A DNA stretch of 64,000 nucleotides, taken from NCBI RefSeq assembly GCF_963678975.1, contig NC_089281.1:8333277-8397276 (forward strand). The letters are read 5' to 3'. The notes beneath the pieces were generated by a model. The model was not told the origin of the DNA, did no database searches, and saw only the letters and a list, made by a program, of their open reading frames with translations. Made by a program: the position numbers and the translations under genes. Within the stretch, counting starts at the first letter, position 1, and every line of letters begins with the position of its first letter. Source of the DNA: Dysidea avara (lineage: Eukaryota > Porifera > Demospongiae > Dictyoceratida > Dysideidae). Below, piece by piece: positions 45,236 to 56,563 of the stretch.

Positions 45236-46250
45236 TGGAGCACAACATCTCTTTTGTCATTTCATTCCTCTAAAAGTACCCATCTGTCGTTTAAATGTAA
45301 ATTTACATCCACTAATAACATCAATGGCAATCCTATAAACACTTCCCATTTGCATAAAGATCTAGGTGTCCTGATTAGTGACAATCTCAATTGGAACGAG
45401 CATCATGACTATATTCTAAAGAAAGCCTATAAGACTCTGGGACTTGTACGTAGAACCTTTTGTAAAACCATTGTGCCTTCGGTTACGCTCAAACTATATG
45501 TATCCTTAGTAAGATCGCAGCTCCTATACTGTGCACCAGTGTGGTGACCTCATCTCTTAAAAGACATCTCCAAAATTGAACAACTTCAACGTAGGGCAAC
45601 TAAATATATTTTACATGACTTCTCCTCAGACTACAAAACACGGCTGACAAAACTCAATTTGCTTCCATTAATGTACATCTTTGAAATATCAGACATAATC
45701 TTTTTTGTCAACTCTCTGAAACATCCCACTCCAAGCTTCAATATCAACCTCTACATTTCATTCTCCCATAGTACTACAAGATCCAATTCAGTCAAGCTAC
45801 ACCACAACATATCCTTTACTAATAAAGAGCGTCATTTTTATTTCAACCGAATCTGTCGCCTTTGGAATTCCCTACCAATCATTGATATAAGTTTGCCTAT
45901 AGAAACCATCAAAAGACGCATCAAATCTTTTCTCTGGAATCATTTTATCACAAACTTCAATTCTACTGACCCACACAAATATCACTATCTCTGTCCGTGT
46001 GGTAACTGTGTCAGCAATCATCTTGTCATGAACTTTGATCTCTTGTAGTTACATACTAATTGATTTATAATTAAATAAATAAGTAACTTACTGTAGTTAA
46101 GTAATTAATTTTTGTAACATACTCGGGCCACTAGCACAGGTTGCTAGTGGACCCTCAGCATGGACTAATATTGTTTTCATGAATGTATAACCACTGTATC
46201 TGTATGTAGTTGTACCCATGCTGAAAAGCCTTATAAATAAATAAACTTGC
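45236..46250 (+). pseudogene. 5'-truncated non-LTR retrotransposon, clade A
   Basis: One frame runs from about 45236 to 46048 with a single TGA (about 45547, where Arg is expected in VWRPHL). HKDLGVLISDNLNWNEH, LYVSLVRSQLLYCAPVW, QLQRRATKYIL, LLPLMYIFEI and RICRLWNSLP give the thumb and C-terminal part of the reverse transcriptase. The end YLCPCGNC is a possible Cys knuckle. The 3' UTR ends AAATAAATAAA at about 46246. Endonuclease and RT core are absent. Same clade as the fragment at 32919-33790. Confidence 0.82.
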
Positions 46251-46483
46251 AGGAGATACACAATACGTATACTGTAGGAGTATGCAAGCCAGGTGAACCA
46301 GATAAAGGAAGACAGCCAAGCCAGCCAGAGCCTAGTAAGCCAGGTAAAGGCAAAATGTACAATACAAGTAAACGAAAACACCACGCTCTTTACAATACAT
46401 TAGTACAGACAGCCAAGCCAACCAGAGCCTAGCAAGCCAGAAAAAAATAAAATACAAGTAAACAATACAAACATACTGCACTG
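46251..46483. repeat. Imperfect direct duplication (GACAGCCAAGCC)
   Basis: GACAGCCAAGCCAGCCAGAG then CCTAGTAAGCCAG near 46310 recurs near 46408 with CCAACCAGAGCCTAGCAAG; AAATACAAGTAAAC-like pieces also recur. No gene. Confidence 0.5.
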
Positions 46484-47874
46484 CTATTAATCCGAGGTGT
46501 TCGACACTTCGTGAAATCTCTTGTACGCTCCCAGCAGTAGAAATCGAGCCTCTAACCTCCATGTTTCTCTGTAAAGTGGAGAAGATTTTCCGTATCTCAC
46601 TTATAGAAGACCTTAACTTTCATATGGACCGCAATATTCAAATTGATATGATATTGCTGGACTTTTCTAAAGCATTTGACACAGTACCACATCATCGTCT
46701 GTTAAAGAAACTGAAGTTTTACCATATTGAAAATCAAGTTATCTACTGGATTGAAAAATGGCCCACAGTACGTAAGCAACGAGTTTTACTGGATGGAGAA
46801 TCGTCCGACTATGTCCCTGTGTCATCCGGAATACCTCAGGGTACAGTGTTGGGTCCGCTGATGTTCTTGATTTATATCAATGACATTACAGAAAATATTT
46901 CATCTCAGCTAAGACTTTTTGCAGATGACTGTTTATTGTATCGTGCTATTAAAACAGAACAAGATTCTATCCTACTCCAACAGGATTTAGACGCTCTGTC
47001 CCAATGGGCAGTCACTTGGCAGATGAGGTTCAACCTTAGTAAATGCACTGTTATGAGATGTACAAGGTCCCAGAATCCTATGATTGCAAATTACTCCCTT
47101 CATGGATCCATTTTATCTCTAACACATAATCATTTATACTTTGGAGTTATGCTAGATGATCACCTCTCATGGTCTACCCATGTTACAAACGTTGCAAACA
47201 AGGCTACAAGGATGTTGAACTTTCTTAAACGTAATCTTAGCAAGCGTTCATCACATGTCAAGGCATCTGCTTATCTGCAAATGGTTCGACCAGTAATGGA
47301 GTATGCAAGTGTTGTCTCGGACCCGTACTATCAGACTCAGACATCAATTTTAGAAATGGTTCAGAGGCGTGCAGCTAGATGGGTTCTATCTGACTATAGT
47401 TATCACAGTAGTGTTAGTGCCATGCTGGAACAGCTCAACTGGTTACCCCTAGTGAAGAGAAGGAAGCAACAGAGGCTTAATTTGTTCTATCAAATAATGC
47501 ATGGAGAAATTGGCTTATCTTTACTAGAATACATTCATTTCACCACCAGACACACTAGACATCACCATCTGTTTCACTTAATTGTGCCACCAACAAACAC
47601 CACCACCTACATGACAAGTTATTTTCCAAGAATCATCCGAGAATGGAATCCACTGCCACCGCAGCTAATTGAACTGAACACTTTAGCTACATTTTCAAAC
47701 ATGATTGAACAGCACTTATAATTTGTAATTGTTTGGGCTTTGCTGTCTGCCCTTTTCCCCCAAATAAATAAATAGCTTGCGCGGGCGGAAATCAACCTGG
47801 AAATCAGAAATCATGGTAGAAATCTGGAAATCTTGTATGCTCTTTCCGAAGTGTCGGACCCCTCGTATTAATCC
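46484..47874. mobile_element. TIR element interrupted by a non-LTR insertion
   Basis: TTAATCCGAGGTGTTCGACA then CTTCG (46487-46512) is mirrored by CGAAGTGTCGGACCCCTCGT then ATTAA (47847-47871) with a few mismatches. AAATCTCTTGTAC continues the pairing. The inside is almost entirely the retroelement at 46561-47775, so the original element was probably a MITE of under 200 bp. Confidence 0.65.
46561..47775 (+). CDS. Non-LTR (Jockey/CR1-group) reverse transcriptase, N-truncated
   Basis: 386 uninterrupted codons (46561-47721) and a short 3' tail ending AAATAAATAAAT. The RT core is present: MILLDFSKAFDTVPHHRLL, SSGIPQGTVLGPLMFLIYIN, and the catalytic LRLFADDCLLYR near residue 120. MRFNLSKCTVMRCTRS and HLYFGVMLDDHLSWSTH give the following motifs, and REWNPLPPQLIEL near the C-terminus. 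The endonuclease and first RT motifs are missing, as expected from 5' truncation at reverse transcription. The open frame suggests a fairly recent insertion. Different clade from the fragment at 45236. Confidence 0.88.
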
Positions 47875-48245
47875 CTATTGTTGTGCAGCTGGCATGGCAA
47901 ACTTCCTTCGTGTTGTTGGTGTCGGGCGTGGCTGCCTTAATTATGATTATGATTAGATACAGGTAAAGGCAAAGCTTGTATACCCAATAGTCGTACCCAT
48001 CTTGACGTAAAAAGGCACTTAATCACATGGGGCTCCCATGGGAAGATTTAACGTGAGCAGTGCCATGGGCCACTCATGGGAAGGAATAACGTCACTATAC
48101 CCTTGAGACACTCATGGAAAGATTTTACGTACTTTACACTCACGTAAAATGCTGGTAGAAGGTAGGAGATCCACTTGAGAGCCTTACTCCTGGGAAGATT
48201 TTACATAACTTTGTAAATCACGTGATGCAAACTAATCACGTGAGC
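47875..48245. other. Interval without a recognisable gene
   Basis: Repeated ATGGGAAGATTTAACGT-type phrases (48036, 48075, 48113, 48188) form an irregular local repeat. No ORF. Confidence 0.4.
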
Positions 48246-48320
48246 TAGTCTGGCACGGCCATCCCCCTTCGCAAACAGGAAGCCCCTTCCTGTTCGCGAA
48301 GGGGCGGCCGCGCCAGACTA
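48246..48320. mobile_element. 75-bp GC-rich palindrome TAGTCTGGC, copy 1
   Basis: TAGTCTGGCACGGCC...CCCTTCGC pairs with GCGAAGGGG...GGCCGCGCCAGACTA. The flanking 9-mers CACGTGAGC and CACATGAGC match at 8 of 9 positions, a likely target duplication. Same family as 60818-60881. Confidence 0.8.
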
Positions 48321-48365
48321 CACATGAGCATTGTTAAACGAAATTCTTTGTTTCTGTAAACAATA

Positions 48366-48550
48366 CAGTGGAACCTCTCTTAACAAACTCCCCGAATTAA
48401 GGACACAATAGAAAAAACCTCCATAATAAGGACAAAAACTTTGGTCCCAACAGGTCTGGTTACCTCTGAAAGAGGAAAACCTCTATATTACAGCAAAATA
48501 CGACCAAAAATTCTGGGTCCCAAAATGTCCATAATAGAGAGGTTCCACTG
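48366..48550. mobile_element. 185-bp MITE CAGTGGAACCTCTCTT with TA flanks (pogo/Tc1-like)
   Basis: CAGTGGAACCTCTCTT at the left pairs with the right end AGAGAGGTTCCACTG; TA stands on both sides (48364-48365, 48551-48552). It ends 10 bp before the ATG of the next gene, so it probably provides the 5' UTR or promoter-proximal DNA. Confidence 0.85.
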
Positions 48551-48560
48551 TAGTGTTGAG

Positions 48561-48937
48561 ATGTGTTCTCTGTGGAGATCAAGATCTACATGGATATTAC
48601 TACTGCTTTGCTTTGGAAATCCTCTTTGCTTCACGCAACCCAGTAGCTCTGTGGATGCTGAGCCATTGGCTGCTGGTGTCATTATTAGCCCTTCTAATAC
48701 TGTAGTGGCTGCAGTATACTTACATACAAGTCCCTTAGTCGTGCAAGGGTAAGCTAGCTACTATTGTATTACTTCAATGCAACTACAGCTAGCTACTTTT
48801 AGATTGTGCACTACTCTCTGCCTGATAGAAGCATGGAGAGCAGCTACTGAAACAAGTGGTGGCAATCATGATGAAACAAACCCCTACCAAGACTTCTTTG
48901 GATCACTTTTTATTTCATTCATTTTTATGAACTTGAG
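48561..48937 (+). CDS. 5' exons of a secreted or membrane protein gene
   Basis: Exon 1 (48561-48748) starts MCSLWRSRSTWILLLLCFGN, a good signal peptide (basic n-region, hydrophobic core, cleavage plausible after CFT), and continues to SPLVVQ. A GTAAGC donor and TTTTAG acceptor join it in phase (GG|A) to exon 2 (48803-48937). That reads LCTTLCLIEAWRAATETSGG, then NHDETNPYQDFFGSLFISFI and FMNLR, and ends at a GTATGT donor. Total so far is about 107 residues. Three more cysteines lie near the start of exon 2 and before it. The remaining exons would lie past the repeats and minisatellite (49-54 kb) or are lost. Family not recognised. Confidence 0.5.
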
Positions 48938-49859
48938 GTATGTGTTAAGGTGACAAATTCTTAGTAAACTCATAATGTACTCTTCAATCATAAGTGTATC
49001 AAGACACACGATAGTGTGTCGTGCGGCCCAAGAAGCCGGCGCGCCACACCGTGAGTATATTGACAGGAAGAACGAAAACGTCATTTTCACACCTTTGTAT
49101 CTCGGTGATCACTTATCTGATTGGAACCAAATTTGCTACACAGTTGCCCGCCAGCCAAGGGAATCTGCATTCCAAATTTGAAGGAAATCGCTCCAGCCAT
49201 TTCCGAGATACGAGCTGCCAAAGTTTCGTTTTTTTTTCTTCGTTTTTTTTTTTCTTCTTCTTCGTCTTTTCGCACACTTGCAAAAATTGCTATAACAAGC
49301 AAACGCGTACTCCGATCGCCTTGAAATTTGGCACACAGAAAGGGAGTCCAAAGGCGAATCCTAGCATCAAATTTGGTACAAATCCGATGAATGGTTCAGG
49401 AGTTATGACCGATTATTCGCGTAAAACAAGATCGATTTGTTGTCACGCCTATAGGGTAAACCGCTTCATGGAATGAGTTGAAAATTGCTATGTAGATGGA
49501 GTAACCATCGTAGGAGTGCCTTTTGGTGGTTTGAAAGGAATCGAGATAAAGACCACGGAGATATGACACAAAACCCAACCTGTGTCACAATTACGCGATC
49601 GATTTTTATGAATAAAAAAGTATTAGTTTTCACGCCTACTAGGCAAACCACTTAGAGCAATGAGCTGAAAATCGGTGTATAGCTGGAATAATCTTCATAG
49701 AAAGTCCTTGCAGTAGTACAGAAGAATCGGATTACAAACCATTGAGTTATGATTCGAAAGCCAACTCCGTGTAGCAAATGCGAGATCGAGATACTCTAAT
49801 AGAACAGTCACCCTAATAGAGCATTCGGCTAATTTATTTACTCCATTATAGAATTTTAT
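48938..49859. repeat. Interspersed repeat of unknown class
   Basis: From about 49000 the DNA changes to higher GC with long T/TTC tracts (49226-49268) and two loosely repeated halves (AAACCGCTTCATGGAATGAG near 49460 and AAACCACTTAGAGCAATGAG near 49646). It ends in the GAGATACTCTAATAGAACAG module at 49790. ORFs on both strands overlap and look non-coding. Confidence 0.5.
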
Positions 49860-52800
49860 TACATCACCAGTTATTCTGTAGGGAGTTCAGCTGCAAACAG
49901 TTAATCTTATAGACAGTTCAGCAAGAAGACAGTCACCATGTGGAGAGTTAAGCAAATATATCACTATAGAGATTCAGAACATTACAAGTCACACTGAAGA
50001 AAGTTCAGCTATAAACAAGTCATGCACTGTGTAGAGAATTCAGCTACAATTAAGTCACTCTCTAGAGAATTCAGTTACACAGAATTCAGCTACACACAAG
50101 TCACTGTGGAGAGAGTTCAGCTACAAACAAATTACCCTTTAGAGTGATCAGCTACAAACAAAACACTTTGCAGGGTGTTCAGCTGCAACAAATCAACCTT
50201 TAGAGCGATCAGCAATGAACAAATCAACACAAATCTACCTGTAGAGAGATCAGCTAGAAACAAATCACCCTGAAGAGAGTTCAGCTACAAAAAAAATCAC
50301 CCTGTAGAGACATCAGCTAGAAACTAGACACAATGTAAGGAGTTCAGCTACAAGCAATCAACCTGTAGAGAGTTCAGCTAAAACAAATCAACCTGCAGAG
50401 AGATCAGCTACAAACAAATCACCTTATAGAGAGTTCAGCTACAAACAGATTACCTGTAGATAGATCAGCTACTAACAAATCAACCTGCAGAGAGATCAGC
50501 TACACACAAATCACCCTGTAGAGAGATCAGCTAGAAACTGCACACAATGTAAGGAGTTCAGCTACAAACAAATCACCCTGTAGAGAGATCAGCTACAAAC
50601 TAGACACAAAGTAAGGAGTTCAGCTACAGGTAAATTACCCTGTAGAGAGTCCATCTACAAACAAATCAACCTGTAGAGCAATCAGCTAGAAACAAATCAC
50701 CCTGAAGAGAGGTCAGCTACAAAAAATCACCCTGTAGAGAGATCAGCTAGAAACAAATCACCCTGAAGAGAGGTCAGCTACAAAAAAATCACCCTGTAGA
50801 GAGATCAGCTACAAACAAATTGCCCTGTAGAGAGATCAGCTACAAGCAAAACACCCTGTAGAGAGTTCAGCAACAAAGAAACCACCATGTAGAGAGTTCA
50901 GCTACCAACAAATTACCCTGTAGAGAGATCGGCTACAAACAAATCAGCCTGTAGAGAGTTCAGCTAAAACAAATCAACCTGCAGAGAGATCAGCTACACA
51001 CAAATCAACTTATAGAGAGATCAACTACAAACAAATCACCCTGTAGAGAGATCAGCTAGAAACTACACACAATGTAAGGAGTTCAGCTACAAATAAATCA
51101 CCCTGTAGAGAGTTCAGCTAAAACAAATCAACCTGCAGAGAGATCAGCTACAAACAAATCACCTTTTAGACAGTTCAGCTACAAATAAATTACCTTGTAG
51201 AGAGATCGGCTACAAACAAATCAACCTGCAGAGAGATTAGCTACACACAATTCAACTTGTAGAGAGATCAGCTACAAACAAATCACCCTGTAGAGAGGTC
51301 AGCTACAAAAAATCACCCTGTAGAGATATCAGCTAGAAACAAATCACCCTGAAGAGAGGTCAGCTACAAAAAAATCACCCTGTAGAGAGATCAGCTAGAA
51401 ACAAATTACCCTATAGAGAGATCGGCTACAAACAAATCAACCTGCAGAGAGATCAGCTACACACAAATCAACTTATAGAGAGATCAACTACAAACAAATC
51501 ACCCTGTAGAGAGATCAGCTAGAAACTACACACAATGTAAGGAGTTCAGCTACAAATAAATCACCCTGTAGAGAGCTCAGCTAAAATAAATCAACCTGCA
51601 GAGAGATCAGCTACAAACAAATCACCTTTTAGACAGTTCAGCTACAAATAAATTACCTTGTGGAGAGATCGGCTACAAACAAATCAACCTGCAGAGAGAT
51701 TAGCTACACACAATTCAACTTGTAGAGAGATCAGCTACAAGCAAATCACCCTGTAGAGAGATCAGCTAGAAACTAGACACAATGTAAGGAGTTCAGCTAC
51801 AAGCAAATCACCGTGTAGAGAGTTCAGCTACAAACAAACCAACCTGTAGAGCGATCAGCTAGAAACAAATCACCCTGAAGAGAGGTCAGCTACAAAAAAT
51901 CACCCTGTAGAGATATCAGCTAGAAACAAATCACCCTGAAGAGAGGTTAGCTACAAAAAAATCACCCTGTAGAGAGATCAGCTAGAAACAAATCACCCTG
52001 AAGAGAGGTCAGCTACAAACAAAACGCTTTGCAGAGAATTCAGCTACAAACAAATCAGCTTGTAGAGAGATCAGTTACACACAAATCAACCTGTAGAGAG
52101 ATAAGCTAGAAACAAATCACCCTGTAGAGAGTAGCTACAAGCAAAACACCCTGTAGAGAGTTCAGCAACAAAGAAACCACCATGTAGAGAGTTCAGCTGC
52201 AAACAAATCACCTTATAGAGAGTTCAGCTACAAACAAATCACCCTGTAGAGAGATCAGCTAGAAACTAGACACAATGTAAGGAGTTCAGCTACAAGCAAA
52301 TCACCCTTTAGTGAGTTCAGCTACAAACAAATCAACCTGCAGTGAGATCACCTACAAAAAAGCACCTTGTACAGAGTTCAGCTACAAACAAATTACCCTG
52401 TAGAGAGATCGGCTACAAACAAATCAACCAGTAGAAAGATCAGCTACACACAAATCAACTTGTAGAGAGATCAGCTACAAACAAATCACCCTGTAGAAAG
52501 ATCAGCTAGAAACCAGACACAATGTAAGGAGTTCAGCTACAAGTAAATCACCCTGTAGAGAGTTCAGCTACAAATAAATCACTTTACAGACAGTTCAGCT
52601 ACAAACAAATTACCTTGCAGAAAGATCGGCTGCAAATTAATCAACCTGCAGAGAGATCAGGTACACACAAATCAACTTGTAGAGAGATCAGCTACAAAAA
52701 AAATCAATCTGTAGAGAGATCAGCTAGAAACTAGATACAATGCAAGGAGTTCAGCTACAAGCAAAATCACCCTTTAGTGAGTTCAGCTACAAACAAATCA

Positions 52801-53935
52801 ACCTGCAGTGAGATCACCCACAAAAACGCACTTGTACAGAGTTCAGTTACAAACAAATCACCCTGTAGAGAGATCAGCAACAAAGAAACCACCATGTAGA
52901 GAGTTCAGCTGCAAACAAATCATCCAGTAGAAAGATCAGCTAGAAGAAGTTACCTTGTAGAGAGTTCAGTTACAAAGAAACCATCATATAGAGAGTTCAG
53001 CTACAAAGAAATTACCCCGTAGAGAGTTCAGCTAGAAGAAGTCACCTTGTAAAGAGTTCAGCTACAAAGAAACCATCATGTACAGAGTTCAGCTACAAAG
53101 AAACCACCTGTACAGAATTCAACTACAAACAAATTACCCTGTATAGAGATCAGCTAGAAAAAGTTACCTTGTAGATAGTTCAGCTACAACAATTCACCCT
53201 GTAGAAAGATCAGCTAGAAGAAGTCACCTTGTAGAGTGTTCAGTTACAAAGAAACCATCATGTAGAGAGTTCAGCTGCAAACAAATCACTCTGTAGAGAG
53301 TTCAGCTACAAAGAAACCGCCATGTAGAGAGTTCAGCCTCATACAAACTACCTTGTAGAGAATTCAACTACAACAAATCACCCTGTAGAGAAGAAGTTAC
53401 CTTGTAGAGAGTTCAGCTACAAAGAAACCATCATGTAGAGAGTTCAGCTACAAAGAAACCACCTAGTAGAGAGTTTAGCTGCAAACAAATCACCTGTAGA
53501 GAGTTCAGCTAGAAACAAATTACCCCGTAGAGAGATCAGCTGGACGAAGTCACCTTGTAGAGAGTTCAACTACAAAGAAACCATCATGTAGAGAGTTCAG
53601 CTGCAAACAAATCACCCTACAGAGAGTTCAGCTACAAAAAATCACCCTGTAGAGAGTTCAGCTAGACGAAGTCACCTTATAGAGAGTTCAGCTACAAAGA
53701 AACCATCATGTAGAGAGTTCGGCTACAAAGACACCACCATGTAGAGAGTTTAGCTGCAAACAAATCACCTGTAGAGAGTTCAGCTAGAAACAAAATACCC
53801 TGTAGAGAGACCAGCTAGAAGAGGTTACCTTGTAGAGAGTTCAGCTACAAAGAAACCATCCTGTATATAGTTCAGCTATATTTCAAGTCACCCAGTAGAG
53901 AGATCAGCTGCAAAAAAATATCCTGTGGGGAATAA
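49860..53935. repeat. 31-bp minisatellite (GTAGAGAGTTCAGCTACAAA)
   Basis: About 4 kb of units reading CACCCTGTAGAGAGATCAGC then TACAAACAAAT (31 bp), roughly 130 copies with variants (TAGAAACTAGACACAATGTAAGG as a recurrent diverged unit). A higher-order period of about 463 bp (15 units) is visible: 50971-51280 repeats at 51434-51743. It may lie in an intron of the gene starting at 48561. Confidence 0.95.
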
Positions 53936-54120
53936 TGGGCATTTAATAAATATATGTATATAATTTGTATAATTACTAATAAAATCAAAAATAATTGAAG
54001 TACTAAAATTCTTCTTTAAGTTCTTTTCTTCTTCCTGTAGTAAAGAAAAAAACACATGGGTTAAAAAAGCCCCAAAGCCAGCCATAGGCCGGCTTTGCAG
54101 TATACAAATACAAAAAGAAG

Positions 54121-54452
54121 TGATATCTAATCAAAAACAGCCAAGCTGTAAAAAAAGGTGTGGCCCCCAAAAAGGCCATGGTGAAAAAAGATGTGAAATC
54201 CAAGGTGGCGGCCAAGAAATGGCTGTGATGGTAGGTTAATGGTTACATTTTAATAACGACAATTCAGGTGAATTTTGTGCCACTTGGTCTTGGCACCAAA
54301 TTCACCTGAATTGTTGTTATTAAAATGTAACCATTAACCTACCATCACAGCCATTTCTTGGCCGCCACCTTGGATTTCACATCTTTTTTCACCATGGCCT
54401 TTTTGGGGGCCGCACCTTTTTTTACAGCTTGGCTGTTTTTGATTAGATATAC
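54121..54452. repeat. Near-perfect foldback, about 155-bp arms
   Basis: 54121-54276 pairs with 54298-54452 almost base for base (GTAGGTTAATGGTTACATTT, GTGGCGGCCAAGAAATGGCT) around a 20-nt loop that itself contains GTGCCA...TGGCAC. The left arm, read forward, has a Lys/Ala-rich open stretch (KKGVAPKKAMVKKDVKSKVA) ending in a stop. This may be a relic of a basic protein or chance. A short palindrome (AAAGCCAGCC...GGCCGGCTTT) precedes it at 54073-54096. Confidence 0.85.
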
Positions 54453-54849
54453 TTTAGCAGTAGCATAGACACCAGACAACATCATAATCTTTTAAGAAGT
54501 GGCAGCACAAAACACTGAAACAGCACACGATTTACAATATATTACTGCATGGTGATATAGTAGGAATACATTATACAGGCTAACATTGCTTTAATGAGCT
54601 TCAAGTTAAACACACACACACACAAATAGTGCAACTAGCTATAATGTATGGCAGTAAATTAAAATTTTACAAATTCACTTCTTTTTGTTGTCATGTTAAA
54701 TAGTCTGATAACATTGATTGCCTACATGATACGGTATCTATGTGATATTATGCATAATAGTATACGAATACTTGTCTGTGCACAGGTCTGCTGTTTTGTA
54801 TGTTCACATCATTTCAATGTACTTGCAGGAAAGCATAAGGTACCTCAAG
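54453..54849. other. AT-rich interval without a recognisable gene
   Basis: Short CA run at about 54612-54626. Nothing else supported. Confidence 0.4.
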
Positions 54850-55081
54850 ACTTGCCGTATTGTGCATGTTGTGCACTAACCCCTATTATGTGCAGGACCA
54901 TCTCCACATTAAGATCATGTTCTTTGAAAATGACATCTTTTTGCATGCTACATAGCTAATCAGAGTGAATGGAGCTGATGCAAACGTTTAATGCTTGGTT
55001 ACCATTACATTAATTTAGTTAATGTGGAGATGGTCCTGCACATGATAGGGGTTAGTGCATAACATGCACAATACGGCAAGT
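54850..55081. mobile_element. 232-bp MITE, 63-bp TIRs ACTTGCCGTATTGTGCATG
   Basis: 54850-54912 pairs with 55019-55081 with three or so mismatches (CTAACCCCTATTATGTGCAG, GACCATCTCCACATTAA). A diverged copy is at 4762-4920. A nearby direct repeat GGAAAGCATAAGG occurs at about 54829 and 55279. Confidence 0.8.
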
Positions 55082-55177
55082 AGATATAGTGATATTCATG
55101 CATTTGTTGTCAGTTATAGTAATTAAAAATGATGTTGCAGTATAAGCCTACACATCATTTGCACCTGTGTGGTAAAC

Positions 55178-55203
55178 ATATATATATATATATATATATA
55201 TAG
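55178..55203. repeat. (TA)n microsatellite
   Basis: About 13 TA units. The rest of 55082-55800 is AT-rich with no gene seen. Confidence 0.95.
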
Positions 55204-55864
55204 GTATACAATTGCTTAGCTACTGCAGATCAGCTGGAGTTCCTACATGCTTCACATCATTTCACTTTATACTTTACAGGAAAGCATAAGGCTCATGTAC
55301 TTTTAAGGTGCTGGCTTGGTTATCATTATTAAGTGGTCCCTGCATGTAGGGTAGGTACAGTACCAATGCTAGTATATAATAATAATGGCAAGTTATAATT
55401 TTGCTGGCGGTCACATGAATAAAATGCTTAGACAGAAAATTGAGTGTGTGTGGTATCAAATTGCGGCATGCAGGCTTACTTGCTACTGTGTAATTGTAAC
55501 CATGTGCACTGTGTTACAATGCTATGAACTACTCAACTCCATTTGTTTCAACCTTATAATTGCCTAATTGGAGAACTGAAGTGACTTTCATATGTTAAAG
55601 TAACAAAGGTGAAGAAGAAATCAAAGCTGAACCCAACCCTAACACTAACTGTAGTTTGCCTGTTAAGCTGGTAAGCACTGGCCGATTATGCTACCATGTT
55701 TTTGTGAATGATAGCTAGATGCCTAAAGCATCATGCAAGCATTGTGATAATGCCAGTAGAATACTTACATCATATCCTTCCCCGTGACAATCGGTCATGG
55801 AAAAGATCGAAACACTCTAATAGAACAGTCATCTTAATAAAGCACCAGGTATTTAGCCTACTGA

Positions 55865-55938
55865 TTTATTTGTCGAATACTTTATGCAGCTAGCAAGTGC
55901 ATTTATTTGTCGAATACTTTATGCAGCTAGCAAGTGCG
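55865..55938. repeat. Perfect tandem duplication of about 37 bp
   Basis: ATTTATTTGTCGAATACTTT then ATGCAGCTAGCAAGTGC occurs twice head to tail without a visible mismatch, so it is recent. Confidence 0.93.
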
Positions 55939-56279
55939 AAGTATGAATAGCTTTGTATAGAAGCGTACATAGCTAATTGGATAATATTTGAGCACTGCAG
56001 CATAACATGATAGGGTATGATTAAGCATATGGTTTAGTACCTAACTAGCTATTCACTGAGTTGTGGCTTCATCACATTAGATAAGCTAAGTTATATGCAG
56101 TTTAAAATGCTAGCTAAAACTCATACTGCATGTGTATAGTAGCTATAACAAAAGGGAAACATACTGTATTTACATGTGTTAGAACTGTATAATGTAAGAA
56201 ATTAATGTGAACATTTGATGTAGGTACATGCAGTGAGTTTAACACAAGTGTTAGACAATAATATGCTAGGGAATTTACA

Positions 56280-56563
56280 GGTGAAAATAGTCTCAGATTT
56301 TATCTCAGAGCATACAATTTTGAAAAATTTCCTAGAGGAGCATGCCTCCAGATCCCCCTAGCATTTACACAACTGAAAATGCTCAGCATTTCATAGTGCC
56401 TACCCCTTGGCCTGACCACTTTAGAATTGCCTCCTCCAGCCCTGATTTGGATGGTCAAATTCCCCACTAGTGGGGCAATTTTTAACGTCAAATCAGATCA
56501 TATTCCCCCACGTATGCCTGGGAGGGGGGGTAGTGGGGCTTAATATTGCATGATAGGTGCAGA
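56280..56563. repeat. Half copy of the TGCACCTATCA TIR element
   Basis: The right end GGGAGGGGGGGTAGTGGGGC and ATGATAGGTGCA match the right end of the element at 61964-62590 (GAGGGGGGGGGG, TGGGGCAATACATTGATAGG). An inner ATTTTTAACGTCAAAT also recurs in kind. The left portion has a CCTCCAGCCCTGATTTGG piece resembling hAT-like MITE ends. Confidence 0.5.

Noticed and set aside
48884..49651. Several 60-150 codon ORFs around the T/TTC-rich tract
   Set aside because: They overlap in many frames inside an interspersed repeat and are rich in low-complexity Ser/Phe or Lys/Arg/Glu runs.
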